DNA of 64,000 bases. Source: RPQJ01 sp963726665. Its GTDB lineage: Bacteria; Pseudomonadota; Gammaproteobacteria; Steroidobacterales; Steroidobacteraceae. Location: the NCBI GenBank assembly GCA_963726665.1, contig CAVSDW010000002.1, positions 62,001-126,000 on the forward strand, in the 5' to 3' direction. Shown here piece after piece: positions 37,315 through 48,395 of the stretch. The notes beneath the pieces are model-generated. The model saw only the letters and a list, made by a program, of their open reading frames with translations. It ran no database searches and was not told the DNA's origin. Numbering within the stretch: position 1 is the stretch's first letter; each line of letters opens with the position of its first letter. The position numbers and the translations under genes were made by a program.

Positions 37315-38487
37315 TCACGAACCGCTCTGCGCGGCTCGCCCCTCGATCCCCTTCACGAACCCGCCGATTGCGGGCTCGAACCTCGCGAGGTCGCTCAGGA
37401 ACGCGTCGTGGCCCTGCAGCGAGGGGAAGGCGTGGAATTCGACGTGCCCGCCCGCGGCTCGCAGATGCTCCGCAATCTCACGTTGCTGCGCGACGGGAAA
37501 GAGCATGTCGGTCTCGACGCCGATTACCAGCGAGCGCCTGACCCCGAAGCGGCCGAACGCCGCTTCGAGCGATCCGCCACCGTGGTCGGCGAGGTCGAAC
37601 TGGTCCATCGCGCGGGAGAGATAGAGGTAGGCGTTTGCGTCGAACAGGTCGGCAAAGCGCAGCGCCTGGTGCTCGAGATAGGCCTCGACCTCGAACTGGG
37701 GCCGGAAATCGCCCGACAATCCGGCGGTCTCGGGCACGCGCCTTCGGCCGAACCGCTCGTCCCATTCCTGCGGCGAGCGGTAGGTGATGGTTCCGAGCTT
37801 GCGCGCGAGGCGCAATCCGAGGCGTGGCCCCCGGCCAGGCTCGTAGTTTCCGCCGCGCCAGGACGGGTCACCGCGCACCATCTCCCGCTGCAGGGAGCGC
37901 AGCGCGATCGCGAATGGCGTGGCGTGCGCCGCGCCCGAGATGGTCACGAGGTTTTCGACCTCGGCCGGGTACAGCGCGCAATAGGCGAGCACGACCATGC
38001 CGCCCAGCGACGGCCCGATCAAGGCTGCGACGCGCTCGATGCCGAGCGTACGCAGGGCCTCGCGACCGGCCGCCGCGATGTCCTCGACCGTGATCTCCGG
38101 GAAACCGATGCCGTACGGGCGGCCAGTCACCGGGTCCACGGACGCCGGGCTCGAAGAGCCGAAAGGGCTCCCGAGCGAATTGATGCACACGACGAAGAAC
38201 CGGCGGGTGTCGACCGGCCGACCCTCGCCGATCATGGTCTCCCACCAGCCCGGCCGGGGATCGGCCGGCGAGGACGCGGCATGTGCCGAGGGCGAAAGGC
38301 CGGTGAAGATGACGATCGCGTTGTCGCGTGCGGCGTTCAGCCGGCCCCAGCACTCGTAGGCGATGACCGGGCGCTCGACGACCCCGCCGCGGTACAGGCG
38401 AAGCGGTGCCGGCAGCTCCGCGAACCTGCGTGCTGGCAGGTCGGCAGCGGTCGAAGTCGCAGGCGTACGCGCGAGTGCCATGGCCAT
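37315..38487 (-). CDS. metX: MetX-family O-acyltransferase (homoserine or serine)
   Basis: The 390-residue alpha/beta-hydrolase-fold enzyme transfers an acyl group to homoserine (methionine pathway) or, in some gammaproteobacteria, to serine (cysteine pathway). The nucleophile elbow is GPSLGGMVVLAYC with the catalytic serine near residue 160. The acid/base residues are in ETDMLFPVAQQ (Asp) and LQGHDAFL (His). VNSLGS-type INSLGSPFGSSSPAS resembles the serine/homoserine O-succinyltransferase branch more than classic acetyltransferases, so donor and acceptor are unresolved. It is monocistronic, 86 bases from der, and no metW follows. No SAM riboswitch is recognised upstream. Confidence 0.9.
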   Translation of the reverse strand: MAMALARTPATSTAADLPARRFAELPAPLRLYRGGVVERPVIAYECWGRLNAARDNAIVIFTGLSPSAHAASSPADPRPGWWETMIGEGRPVDTRRFFVVCINSLGSPFGSSSPASVDPVTGRPYGIGFPEITVEDIAAAGREALRTLGIERVAALIGPSLGGMVVLAYCALYPAEVENLVTISGAAHATPFAIALRSLQREMVRGDPSWRGGNYEPGRGPRLGLRLARKLGTITYRSPQEWDERFGRRRVPETAGLSGDFRPQFEVEAYLEHQALRFADLFDANAYLYLSRAMDQFDLADHGGGSLEAAFGRFGVRRSLVIGVETDMLFPVAQQREIAEHLRAAGGHVEFHAFPSLQGHDAFLSDLARFEPAIGGFVKGIEGRAAQSGS

Positions 38488-38573
38488 GCAGGCAGTCTAT
38501 GCCCGGCTCCCCTCCAAACAAGTGCGAGAGGATAGCGCGTCAGAAGCGCTGGTTATTAGATTCGTGGCGTGGG

Positions 38574-39983
38574 TCAGCGCTTGCCGGTCCCGGCGCGCCG
38601 GTTCTTGATCAGGCGGACTCGCTTGCGCTGCTGGCGCGGGGACAGCTCGTTGCGCCGCCCGGAATACGGGTTGTCGTCGGTGCGGAACTCGATGCGCATG
38701 GGCGTGCCCTTCAGCCGGAAGGTGTGGCGGAAGTGGTTTTCGAGGTAACGCCGGTAGGTGTCCGGGACGTGCTGCGTCTGGTTCCCGTGGATCACCACGA
38801 TCGGCGGGTTGCGGCCGCCCTGGTGGGCGTAACGCAGCTTGATCCGGCGGCCGCGGACCAGCGGGGGCTGGTGCATGGTGATGGCCTGCTCGAGCGCGCG
38901 GGTCAGTTCCTTGGTCGGCAGTTCCTTCATGGCCGCCCGGTAGGCCATGCGCACCGAGCCCATGAGATCGCCCACGCCCGTGCCGTGCAGCGCCGAGATG
39001 AAGTGCACCGGCGCGTACGCGAGGAAATCGAGCCGCAGGTCCAGGCCGTCCCGGATCGCATCGCGCTGCGAGGGGTCGATCCCATCCCACTTGTTGACCG
39101 CGATCACGAGCGCCCGTCCCTGCTCGTTGATCAGCCCGAGCAGGCTCGCGTCCTGCTCGGCGATCGTGTCGTGCGCGTCGACCACGCCGATCACGACGTT
39201 GGCCTCCTCGATGGCCTGCAGCGTCTTGACGATGCTGAACTTCTCGATCGTGTCGCTCACCCGGGCACGCCGCCGCACACCGGCGGTGTCGATCAGGGTG
39301 TACCTCTGGCCGTCGCGCTCGAAGGGCACGAAGACCGTGTCACGCGTCGTCCCCGGCTGGTCGAAGGTGACGAGCCGCTCCTCGCCCAGCAACCGGTTGA
39401 TCAGCGTGGACTTGCCCACGTTCGGACGCCCGACCACCGCCACGCGGATCTCGCCCTCGCCGGCCGCAACCTCGCCAGGCTGCTCCTGCGCCACCCCCAC
39501 CCCGTCGAGCGCGAGTTCGAGCAGATCCTCGATACCCTGCTTGTGCGTGGCCGAAATCGCCGCCGGCACACCGAAACCGAGCTGGTGAAAATCGGCACCG
39601 GCGATGTCCGGGTCGAGCGACTCGGACTTGTTTGCGACGACGATGACGGATTTTCCGCTGCGCCGCAGGATGTTCGCGACGTGGATGTCGGCTGGCACGC
39701 AGCCTTGCCGCACGTCGACGATCAGCAGCACCCGATCCGCCTCCTCGACCGCCTTCAGCGTCTGCTCGGCCATCTGGCGTTCGACGCCCTGGGAGACCTC
39801 GACCAGGCCGCCGGTGTCCACCACGACGCAGGGTCGGGGCCCGACTCGCGCGTACCCGTACTTGCGGTCCCGCGTGAGGCCGGGCACGTCTGCGACCAGC
39901 GCATCGCGCGTGCGAGTCAGCGCATTGAAGAGCGTGGACTTGCCGACGTTGGGGCGCCCGACCAGGGCGACGACGGGTAGCAC
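38574..39983 (-). CDS. der: Ribosome biogenesis GTPase Der
   Basis: Der is an essential GTPase with two tandem G domains acting in 50S subunit maturation. The first domain begins VALVGRPNVGKSTLFNALTR, with DTGGL and NKSE motifs. The second repeats VAVVGRPNVGKSTLINRLLG, with DTAGVRRRARV and NKWD. A C-terminal KH-like domain (about residues 350-460) and a basic tail (RQQRKRVRLIKNRRAG) bind rRNA. The 469 residues fit the family. It starts one base after the bamB stop, the typical gammaproteobacterial arrangement. Confidence 0.97.
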   Translation of the reverse strand: MLPVVALVGRPNVGKSTLFNALTRTRDALVADVPGLTRDRKYGYARVGPRPCVVVDTGGLVEVSQGVERQMAEQTLKAVEEADRVLLIVDVRQGCVPADIHVANILRRSGKSVIVVANKSESLDPDIAGADFHQLGFGVPAAISATHKQGIEDLLELALDGVGVAQEQPGEVAAGEGEIRVAVVGRPNVGKSTLINRLLGEERLVTFDQPGTTRDTVFVPFERDGQRYTLIDTAGVRRRARVSDTIEKFSIVKTLQAIEEANVVIGVVDAHDTIAEQDASLLGLINEQGRALVIAVNKWDGIDPSQRDAIRDGLDLRLDFLAYAPVHFISALHGTGVGDLMGSVRMAYRAAMKELPTKELTRALEQAITMHQPPLVRGRRIKLRYAHQGGRNPPIVVIHGNQTQHVPDTYRRYLENHFRHTFRLKGTPMRIEFRTDDNPYSGRRNELSPRQQRKRVRLIKNRRAGTGKR

Positions 39984-39984
39984 G

Positions 39985-41142
39985 TCAGCTTCCCTTGGCG
40001 CCCCCGGAGCTGAACGCCTCGAGGTGACCGCCCTCGTCGATCACGAAGATGCGCCCGCCCATCACCAGCGGCGGAGCCGCGATGCGCGTGTCGCCGGGGC
40101 GTTCACGCGCGACGAACGTGCCGGAACTGCGGTCGAGCCAGTGCAGGTAGCCCTCGAAATCGCCGACGACGACGGCGCTGCCGTCCACGGCCGGGGGGCT
40201 GAGCCCGCGGCGCGCGAGGCCTTTCTGCTGCCAGACGACGGTGCCATCGCGGCGACGCAGCGCCACGACTTCGCCGTCGGAGGTGGAGACGTAGACCTGG
40301 TCGTCATCGATGGCGAGCCCGCGGTAGCTCGACATTTCGCGAGACCACCACAGCTGCCCGGTGTCGAGCGCGATCATCGCGACCCGGCCCTGGTAGCCGA
40401 CGGCGTAGACGTCCTTGCCCGAGACCTGCACGGCGGAATCCACGTCCGAGAGGCGCTCGAGTTCCGTACGGCCATGCGGAGTCGTGAGTTGCGCCTGCCA
40501 GAGGATCTCGCCCTTGGCCAGCGTCACGGCCATGATCTTGCCGGTGTCGAATCCGGCGACGACCGTGTCGCCGCCGGCCGCAACCGGCGTGGCCGTTCCG
40601 CGCAGCGACAGGCGGGGCACGACGTCCTCGACCAGCCATTCTTCCTTGCCGTCGCTCGCCGAGAGCGAGCGCAGCCTGCCTTCCACCGAGCGCACGATCA
40701 CGTGATCCCCGTCGACCAATGGCGGCGCGAGGATTTCACCCGGGATGCGCGCCTTCCAGCGCTGCTTGCCGGTCGCCGCGTCGAGCGCGACGAGGTCGCC
40801 ATCGCTGGTGCCGACCACGACCATGCCCGAACCGACTCCCGGTCCAGCCGAAAGCTCGAGTTCCGTGTCTGTCTTCCATTTCTGCTTGCCGGTCGCCGCG
40901 TCGAGCGCGCGGACCTTGCCGTCCCGCCCGGCTGCGTACACCGTGTCGCCGGATCCAGCCACGCCGAGCGTCAGGCGCAGCACTTCTCCCCCGCCGCCCA
41001 TGCCCTCGGACCACAGCCGCTGCACGGGAAGCACAGCCTTGATCTCCACCAGCTCGGCCGGCGGCTCGACGGTCGTGTCCTTGTTGCAGGCCGTGAGCGC
41101 GGCAAGCAGCGCAAGCGCGGCGATCGGGCGTGCGTGTGTCAT
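39985..41142 (-). CDS. bamB: Outer membrane protein assembly lipoprotein BamB
   Basis: BamB is the beta-propeller lipoprotein of the BAM complex that inserts outer-membrane barrels. The signal peptide ends with a good lipobox, LLAALTAC, with the acylated cysteine at residue 19. Repeated PQQ-like blades are visible, for example RALDAATGKQKWKTDTELEL and VALDAATGKQRWKARI, spread through about residues 45-380. Length (385) is normal. The start overlaps the yfgM stop by four bases (ATGA). Confidence 0.95.
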   Translation of the reverse strand: MTHARPIAALALLAALTACNKDTTVEPPAELVEIKAVLPVQRLWSEGMGGGGEVLRLTLGVAGSGDTVYAAGRDGKVRALDAATGKQKWKTDTELELSAGPGVGSGMVVVGTSDGDLVALDAATGKQRWKARIPGEILAPPLVDGDHVIVRSVEGRLRSLSASDGKEEWLVEDVVPRLSLRGTATPVAAGGDTVVAGFDTGKIMAVTLAKGEILWQAQLTTPHGRTELERLSDVDSAVQVSGKDVYAVGYQGRVAMIALDTGQLWWSREMSSYRGLAIDDDQVYVSTSDGEVVALRRRDGTVVWQQKGLARRGLSPPAVDGSAVVVGDFEGYLHWLDRSSGTFVARERPGDTRIAAPPLVMGGRIFVIDEGGHLEAFSSGGAKGS

Positions 41143-41816
41143 TTCAGCGGCGCCGCGCTGGCGGCGCTCGGGCCGGGCGCCGTGGCTGCGGCCGGCAGCG
41201 CGTCTCGCTTGAGCTCGACGTACGGGCGGTCGAGGCCGGCCTCCGCGTTCTGCGACGCGAGCGCCTCGTCGTACTCCCGCCGCGCAGAGGCGGCATCGCC
41301 CTTGCCGAGGTACGCGTCACCGCGCAGGTCGTGATACAGGGCCGCGTAGGATCCCGCGTCCGCGACGCCGAGCAACGCCAGCGCGTCGTCGTACTTGGCC
41401 TGCTCGATCAGGACCCGCGCGAGGCGCGAGCGGGCGACCGAGCGGAGCTCCGCGTCCTTGGAGCCGTCCATCACCAGGCGCAGGTGCCGCGCCGCATCTT
41501 CGAGCTTGCGCTGTTCGACGGCCATGCGCGCCAGCGCAAGGTCCGACTGGTCGGCGTAAGGAGACGTGGGGTGTTCGTCGCGAAGCGCCTTGGCTTCGAC
41601 CACGGCCTGGTCGAACTTGTCCTGGCCCAGGGCCGTGATCACCGCCTGGTAGGCGGCGATGTCGTGCTCGGCCTGCGCCATCCGGCTGTTCTGCCAGTAC
41701 TGCCAGCCCCACAGCAACGCGAGGCCGAGCGTGATGCCACCCACGATCCACAGCCAGTTCTCGCTCCACCAGCGGCGCAGTTGTTCTTCGGCTTCGTTGT
41801 CTGTCAGGTCTTCCAC
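41139..41816 (-). CDS. yfgM: YfgM family tetratricopeptide membrane protein
   Basis: The 225-residue protein has a cytosolic N-terminus (residues 1-20), one transmembrane helix (about 23-40, LWIVGGITLGLALLWGWQY) and a periplasmic TPR-like domain with AARHLRLVMDG and YHDLRGDAYLGKGDAASARRE repeats. YfgM associates with the SecYEG/PpiD periplasmic chaperone network in E. coli. The position between hisS and bamB is conserved. The C-terminal tail is alanine/proline-rich. Its stop overlaps the bamB start by four bases. Confidence 0.93.
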   Translation of the reverse strand: MEDLTDNEAEEQLRRWWSENWLWIVGGITLGLALLWGWQYWQNSRMAQAEHDIAAYQAVITALGQDKFDQAVVEAKALRDEHPTSPYADQSDLALARMAVEQRKLEDAARHLRLVMDGSKDAELRSVARSRLARVLIEQAKYDDALALLGVADAGSYAALYHDLRGDAYLGKGDAASARREYDEALASQNAEAGLDRPYVELKRDALPAAATAPGPSAASAAPLK

Positions 41817-41870
41817 TTCAAGAACTCCGTCATGCCGGCCCGGCGCCTGCCGGTGCCGTGCTGATTGATG

Positions 41871-43157
<1,287 letters not shown>

Positions 43158-43174
43158 GGGTGCTTCCCCGGCGC

Positions 43175-43970
43175 TCAGCGCAACGACCCGTCGGGGCCGA
43201 CGCCGAACCGTGCCACGGTCTGTCCCGACGGCGGCGGCGGCATGGTCGTCCGTCGCCCATTGACCGAGAGCGCGACCCCCGGCGCATTGCCGAGCGTGAC
43301 GCTGAGCGGCGCGACCCCGGACACCGTGCGCTCGAGTCCCGGCCTTGCCGAGATCGTACAGGATCGCCTTGCCCGCGCCGTCGTACACCTCGATCCAGGA
43401 GTCCGCCGCAAAATCGAACGCCAGTCCGACCTGGCCCGGCGGAACGGCCGTCGCGGCTCCCGCGCCCTGGGGCGCCGGGGAACCTTGCGCCGCGCCCTCG
43501 ATCGCGCGCTGGCTGGCCGCGGCGCCCTGCCCGCTCGCCTCCCGGGCGCCCGGCAGGTGCAGTCCGTAGGCGGCCAGGTAGGCGGCAATGCCGGCGGCGA
43601 CGAGAAATGCCACGGCGCCGCCCAACAGCCACGGCGACACGAAGCGACTGCGAGTCGGAGCCATCTCCTCACGCGACTTCGGCACCAGGGTGGGCTGCGC
43701 GAGCTGCTCCCTGGAGCGGTCGTAGGCGCCGAGTATCTCGTCCGCGGACAGGCCGAGCATCGACGCGTAACGCCGGAGGTGGCCCCTCACGAACACGGGA
43801 GCACCGAGCGTCGCGTAGTCGTTGGACTCGAGTGCCATGACAACCCCGGCGTCGAGGTTCAACCGCTCGGCGACCTGCTGCTCGCCGAAGCCGGCAAGCT
43901 CACGCTGCCGCCTGAGCCGGGCGCCCGGGTCCGTGGGCAGCTCGGCGATCTCTGCGTCGGGCCTGGTCAC
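43175..43970 (-). CDS. rodZ: RodZ-like cytoskeletal protein (one apparent frameshift)
   Basis: RodZ links MreB to the envelope and supports rod shape. The N-terminal Cro/C1-type helix-turn-helix is cytosolic (about residues 15-85, LRRQRELAGFGEQQVAERLN). One transmembrane helix lies at about residues 115-135, then a proline/alanine-rich linker. The periplasmic DUF4115 domain has FDFAADSWIEVYDGAGKAILYDLG. The frame breaks at a GGG run (43338-43340): removing one G gives KAGLERTVSGVAPLSVTLGN and a natural stop at 43175, about 264 residues in total. It overlaps the pilW stop by four bases, the usual neighbour. Confidence 0.9.
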
Positions 43971-44724
43971 TTCGGCGCCCGCTCCGCGTCAAGCAGGGCG
44001 CTCATCTCGGGAGACATCGGATAGTCCTTCTTCAGGCGCTCCGCGTAGATCGCGGCCTGCCGGCTGTCGCCCAGGCCGCGTTCGATGCGGTAGGCGAGCC
44101 ACAGCGTGGCCGCCGATATGGGCGCGGTCGCCGCATAGCGCTCGAGGAACCCCCGGGCCTGCAGGTCGTTGCCGAGCTCGTGCTCCAGGTCGGCCATCTC
44201 GAACAGCGCATCGGGCTGGTTGACCTTGTAGTTGAGCGCCTGCCGGAAATACTTCTCCGCGTCCTGCGGGCGGCCGTCGGCCCGCGCGCAACGACCTGCG
44301 TTCGAGTAGGCGATCTCGGGCGAGCGGTTCAATGGACTCGCCGCCGACTTGAGCAGCAGCTCCTCGCCGAGCTTCCTCTCGCCCTTGAGGCACAGGAACG
44401 CCGCGTAGCTGTTCATGATGTTCGGATCGTCGCGGCTCAGCTTGAGCGCTTCCTCGAAATGCGACTTGGCCTTCTTGTCGTCGCCGAGCCGGTCGTAAAG
44501 GAACGCGGCCGCGACCTGGGTGATCGCGGTGTGAGGATCCTGCTCCAGCGCCTTCTCGACTTTTTCGCGCGCGGACGTGAGGTCGCCCTGCTGGATGTAG
44601 GCGAGTGCGAGCTGGGCGTTCGCCTCGGCGGCCTTGCGCTTATCGACCTGGCTGCCCTGCTGCTGCGCAGGCGCCCCGACCGCCGCGAGGAGCAGTGCAA
44701 GCGCCGCAGCCACCGCCAACCGCC

Positions 44725-44728
<4 letters not shown>
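43967..44728 (-). CDS. pilW: Type IV pilus biogenesis/stability protein PilW (PilF)
   Basis: The 253-residue product has an N-terminal signal sequence (about residues 1-22) and at least four tetratricopeptide repeats, with AEANAQLALAYIQQGDLTSA and DPNIMNSYAAFLCLKGE as clear repeat units. PilW helps the PilQ secretin multimerise. In many relatives it is a lipoprotein; here no good lipobox cysteine is seen after LLLAAVGAPAQQ, so the anchor may be missing or the protein soluble. It starts with an ATGA overlap at the rlmN stop. Confidence 0.92.
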
Positions 44729-45843
<1,115 letters not shown>

Positions 45844-45881
45844 GGTGGATCTGGATCTGTCCGTGCGTGGGAGGTTCCCGC

Positions 45882-46307
45882 TCAGCGCGGGCAGATCTCC
45901 GTCTCGGCGAAGAAATAGGCGATTTCGCGGGCCGCGTTCTCGAGGCTGTCGGAACCGTGCACCACGTTCTGCTCGATGCTGGTGGCAAGGTCGGCGCGGA
46001 TGGTGCCCGGCGCGGCCTTCTTCGGATCGGTCGCGCCCATGATGTCGCGATTCTTCGCCACGGCGTTCTCGCCCTCGAGCACCTGCACCACGACCGGCCC
46101 GGAGGTCATGTACGAGACCAGGTCGCGAAAGAAGGGGCGCTCGCGGTGCACCGCGTAGAACCCCTCGGCCTCGGACTGTGTGAGCCGCCGCATGCGCGCG
46201 GCGACGATCCGGAGGCCCGCCTGCTCGAAGCGGCGATAGACCTCACCAATGACGTTCTTCTGGACTCCATCGGGCTTGACGATGGACAGGGTGCGTTCGA
46301 CGGCCAT
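45882..46307 (-). CDS. ndk: Nucleoside diphosphate kinase Ndk
   Basis: Ndk balances nucleoside triphosphate pools by a ping-pong phosphohistidine mechanism. The 141-residue protein begins MAVERTLSIVKPDGV. The catalytic histidine is in the conserved VVHGSDSLENA near residue 117, and ATP-binding residues are in RRMRRLTQSEAEGFYAVH and VVQVLEGENAV. It is complete. The gap of 167 bases to iscA upstream may hold a separate promoter. Confidence 0.97.
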   Translation of the reverse strand: MAVERTLSIVKPDGVQKNVIGEVYRRFEQAGLRIVAARMRRLTQSEAEGFYAVHRERPFFRDLVSYMTSGPVVVQVLEGENAVAKNRDIMGATDPKKAAPGTIRADLATSIEQNVVHGSDSLENAAREIAYFFAETEICPR

Positions 46308-46474
46308 GCGATTCCTCTCGACGGGGCGATTGCCCCTGCGGTGTTGATAGGGCGCCCCGGCACGCGGGACCTGCGAAAAGCAGGCCTCAAGGCGGGCCCG
46401 GAGCTCGTGATTCGAACCGCGAAGTATACCTTTGCGGACCCCGTCGAGCCAATAAATTCAGCCTGGACGGGCAG

Positions 46475-46798
46475 TTAGACGTTGAAGCTCTCGCCGCAGC
46501 CGCACTCGCCGCGGACGTTCGGGTTCCGGAACTTGAACGCTTCGTTCAGTCCCTGCTTCACGAAATCGATCTCGGTGCCGTCCACGTACGGCAGGCTCTC
46601 GGCGTCCACGATCACCTTGACCCCGGCATCCTCGAAGACCCTGTCCCCGGCAGCCACCTCGTCGGCGTAGTTCACGACGTAGGCGTACCCGGAACAGCCG
46701 GTCTTCTTGACTCCGAGGCGCAGGCCGACGCCGCGACCACGGTTCACGATGAAACTGCGGACTCTTTCGGCGGCGGCGGGTGTCAGTGAAACGGGCAT
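46475..46798 (-). CDS. iscA: Iron-sulfur cluster assembly protein IscA
   Basis: IscA is an A-type carrier that delivers iron-sulfur clusters. The 107-residue product has the three ligand cysteines in KKTGCSGYAYV and GECGCGESF, and the family start MPVSLTPAAAERVRSFI. The start is ATG at 46798; longer readings run through the degenerate iscU gene and are not supported. It lies 29 bases downstream of the IscU-like gene in the trmJ-iscS cluster. Confidence 0.95.
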   Translation of the reverse strand: MPVSLTPAAAERVRSFIVNRGRGVGLRLGVKKTGCSGYAYVVNYADEVAAGDRVFEDAGVKVIVDAESLPYVDGTEIDFVKQGLNEAFKFRNPNVRGECGCGESFNV

Positions 46799-46827
46799 GG
46801 TCGCACGGGTAAATGGGTGGCCGGATT

Positions 46828-47223
46828 CTACACGGTAGACACGGGCGAGGCCGGCCAGTTCCGGGCCGCGTCGCGCAGGGCATCCTGCACCGTGAGGAGC
46901 CGCCCGAATTTCGCGGGCGGCACCTCGAGCGCGTCGGCCGCCTCCCGCCAGTCCCAGGAGCCAAGGTCCTCGCGCGTTGCCCCGCGAAGCCGGTCGGTCA
47001 CCCACGACGCTGCTGCGACCAGGTGAGGGCATCCGAAGGCCCTGAACCGGCCACGCACGATCCGCGCGGCCTCGACCTGGAATTCGAACTCGACCCGCGC
47101 GCCCTGCTCCACGTCGCCGGCGCCACCACTCGCCACGGAACTCCCTGGGGGGATGGGCGCGGCGCCAGGCAGGTCCCGCATGCGGCGACAGACTTCTGCG
47201 CTGTAGCGCGGATCGTCGTTCAT
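46828..47223 (-). CDS. Degenerate IscU-like scaffold protein
   Basis: The 131-residue product occupies the place of iscU between iscS and iscA and keeps the outline of the fold: YSAEVCRRMRD near the start, FRAFGCPHLVAAASWVTDRL in the middle, and ALEVPPAKFGRLLTVQDALRDA near the end. Of the three cluster-ligand cysteines only the one in FGC remains. The first site reads GAGD where IscU has ACGD, and the third reads FGRL where IscU has HCS. It therefore probably cannot assemble a cluster in the standard way and may have become a regulator or IscS-binding partner. The frame is intact and the start overlaps the iscS stop (ATGA), so it looks maintained. Confidence 0.78.
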   Translation of the reverse strand: MNDDPRYSAEVCRRMRDLPGAAPIPPGSSVASGGAGDVEQGARVEFEFQVEAARIVRGRFRAFGCPHLVAAASWVTDRLRGATREDLGSWDWREAADALEVPPAKFGRLLTVQDALRDAARNWPASPVSTV

Positions 47224-48395
47224 GTCCGGAACCAGGCCGCCGCGGGCGCAATTTCCCGAAGCCGCGCGATCTCCGTGACGATGCGCGCGGCGGCAAACTC
47301 GATCTCCTCCTGAGTCGTGAACCGACCAAGGCTCAACCTGAGCGTGCTCTGCGCCAGGCGATCGCTGCGCCCCAGTGCGCGAAGCACGTAGGACGGTTCC
47401 GAGTGCGTGCTCGCGCAGGCCGAGCCCGAGGCGATCGCGATGTCCGAAAGGGAATGCAGCAGGCTCTCACCCTCGACCCCGTCCACGGTCACGCTGAGGA
47501 TGCCGGGCGCGCGCTGCAGGGCGTGGCCGTTCAGCTCGACGCCGGGCATCGCCGCGAGCGCAGTCCAGAGTCGGTCGCGCAGCGCGGAAATCCGCGCGGC
47601 GTCCGAGTCCATCTCATCGGCGGCAATCGCGAAGGCGCGGCCCATGCCGGCAACCTGGTGCGTCGGCAGCGTGCCGGAGCGCAGGCCGCGCTCCTGCCCG
47701 CCACCGAACAGGATGGGGACGAGGCCGAGTCGCGGCTCACGGCGCACCACCAGCGCACCGACTCCCTTCGGCCCGTGGACCTTGTGGGCCGTGAGGGCAA
47801 GCAGGTCGATGCAGTCGCGCTCGACGTCGATCGGCAGCTTGCCGGCGCCCTGTGCAGCGTCTACGTGCAGCAGCACGCCACGTGCCCGGCACATTCGACC
47901 GATCGCGCCCACCTCGTTCACCACGCCGATCTCGTTCTGCACGTGCATGATCGAAACCAGTATCGTCCCGGGCCGCAGCGCGGCCTCGACCTGCGACGGC
48001 TGCACGATGCCGTCCGGACCCGGCTTGAGGTAAGTGACCTCGAAGCCCTCCCGCTCCAGCTGGCGGCAGCTGTCGAGCACGGCCGGGTGCTCGGTGCGGG
48101 AGGTCACGAGATGATTGCCCTTCGCGCGATGAAAGCGCGCGGCGCCGAAGAGCGCGAGATTGTCGGCCTCGGTGGCGCCAGACGTCCAGACGACCTGCTC
48201 CGGCGCCGCGCCGACCACGCGCGCCACCTCGGCCCGGGCCTGCTCGACTCGCGCCCGCGCGCGACGCCCCGGCTCGTGGCCCACGGACGAGGGATTCGCG
48301 AAATCTCCCTGCGGCCCGCAGCACTCGAGCATCGTCTCGACGACGCGCGGGTCCACGGGGGTGGTGGCCGCGTTGTCCAGGTAGACCGCCGTCAT
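47220..48395 (-). CDS. iscS: Cysteine desulfurase (IscS/NifS type)
   Basis: This PLP enzyme moves sulfur from cysteine to acceptors for iron-sulfur clusters and tRNA thiolation. The 391-residue product begins MTAVYLDNAATTPVDP. It has SGATEADNLALFG, the Schiff-base lysine in LTAHKVHGPKGVG, and the active loop cysteine in ASGSACASTHSEPSYVLRALG. The start at 48395 overlaps trmJ (ATGA), and a longer upstream reading is rejected. At 391 residues it is slightly shorter than E. coli IscS. It is preceded by trmJ, with no iscR in between. Confidence 0.94.
   Translation of the reverse strand: MTAVYLDNAATTPVDPRVVETMLECCGPQGDFANPSSVGHEPGRRARARVEQARAEVARVVGAAPEQVVWTSGATEADNLALFGAARFHRAKGNHLVTSRTEHPAVLDSCRQLEREGFEVTYLKPGPDGIVQPSQVEAALRPGTILVSIMHVQNEIGVVNEVGAIGRMCRARGVLLHVDAAQGAGKLPIDVERDCIDLLALTAHKVHGPKGVGALVVRREPRLGLVPILFGGGQERGLRSGTLPTHQVAGMGRAFAIAADEMDSDAARISALRDRLWTALAAMPGVELNGHALQRAPGILSVTVDGVEGESLLHSLSDIAIASGSACASTHSEPSYVLRALGRSDRLAQSTLRLSLGRFTTQEEIEFAAARIVTEIARLREIAPAAAWFRT

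Noticed and set aside
38488..38573. SAM riboswitch upstream of metX
   Set aside because: The 86-base gap shows none of the SAM-I or SAM-II conserved stems.
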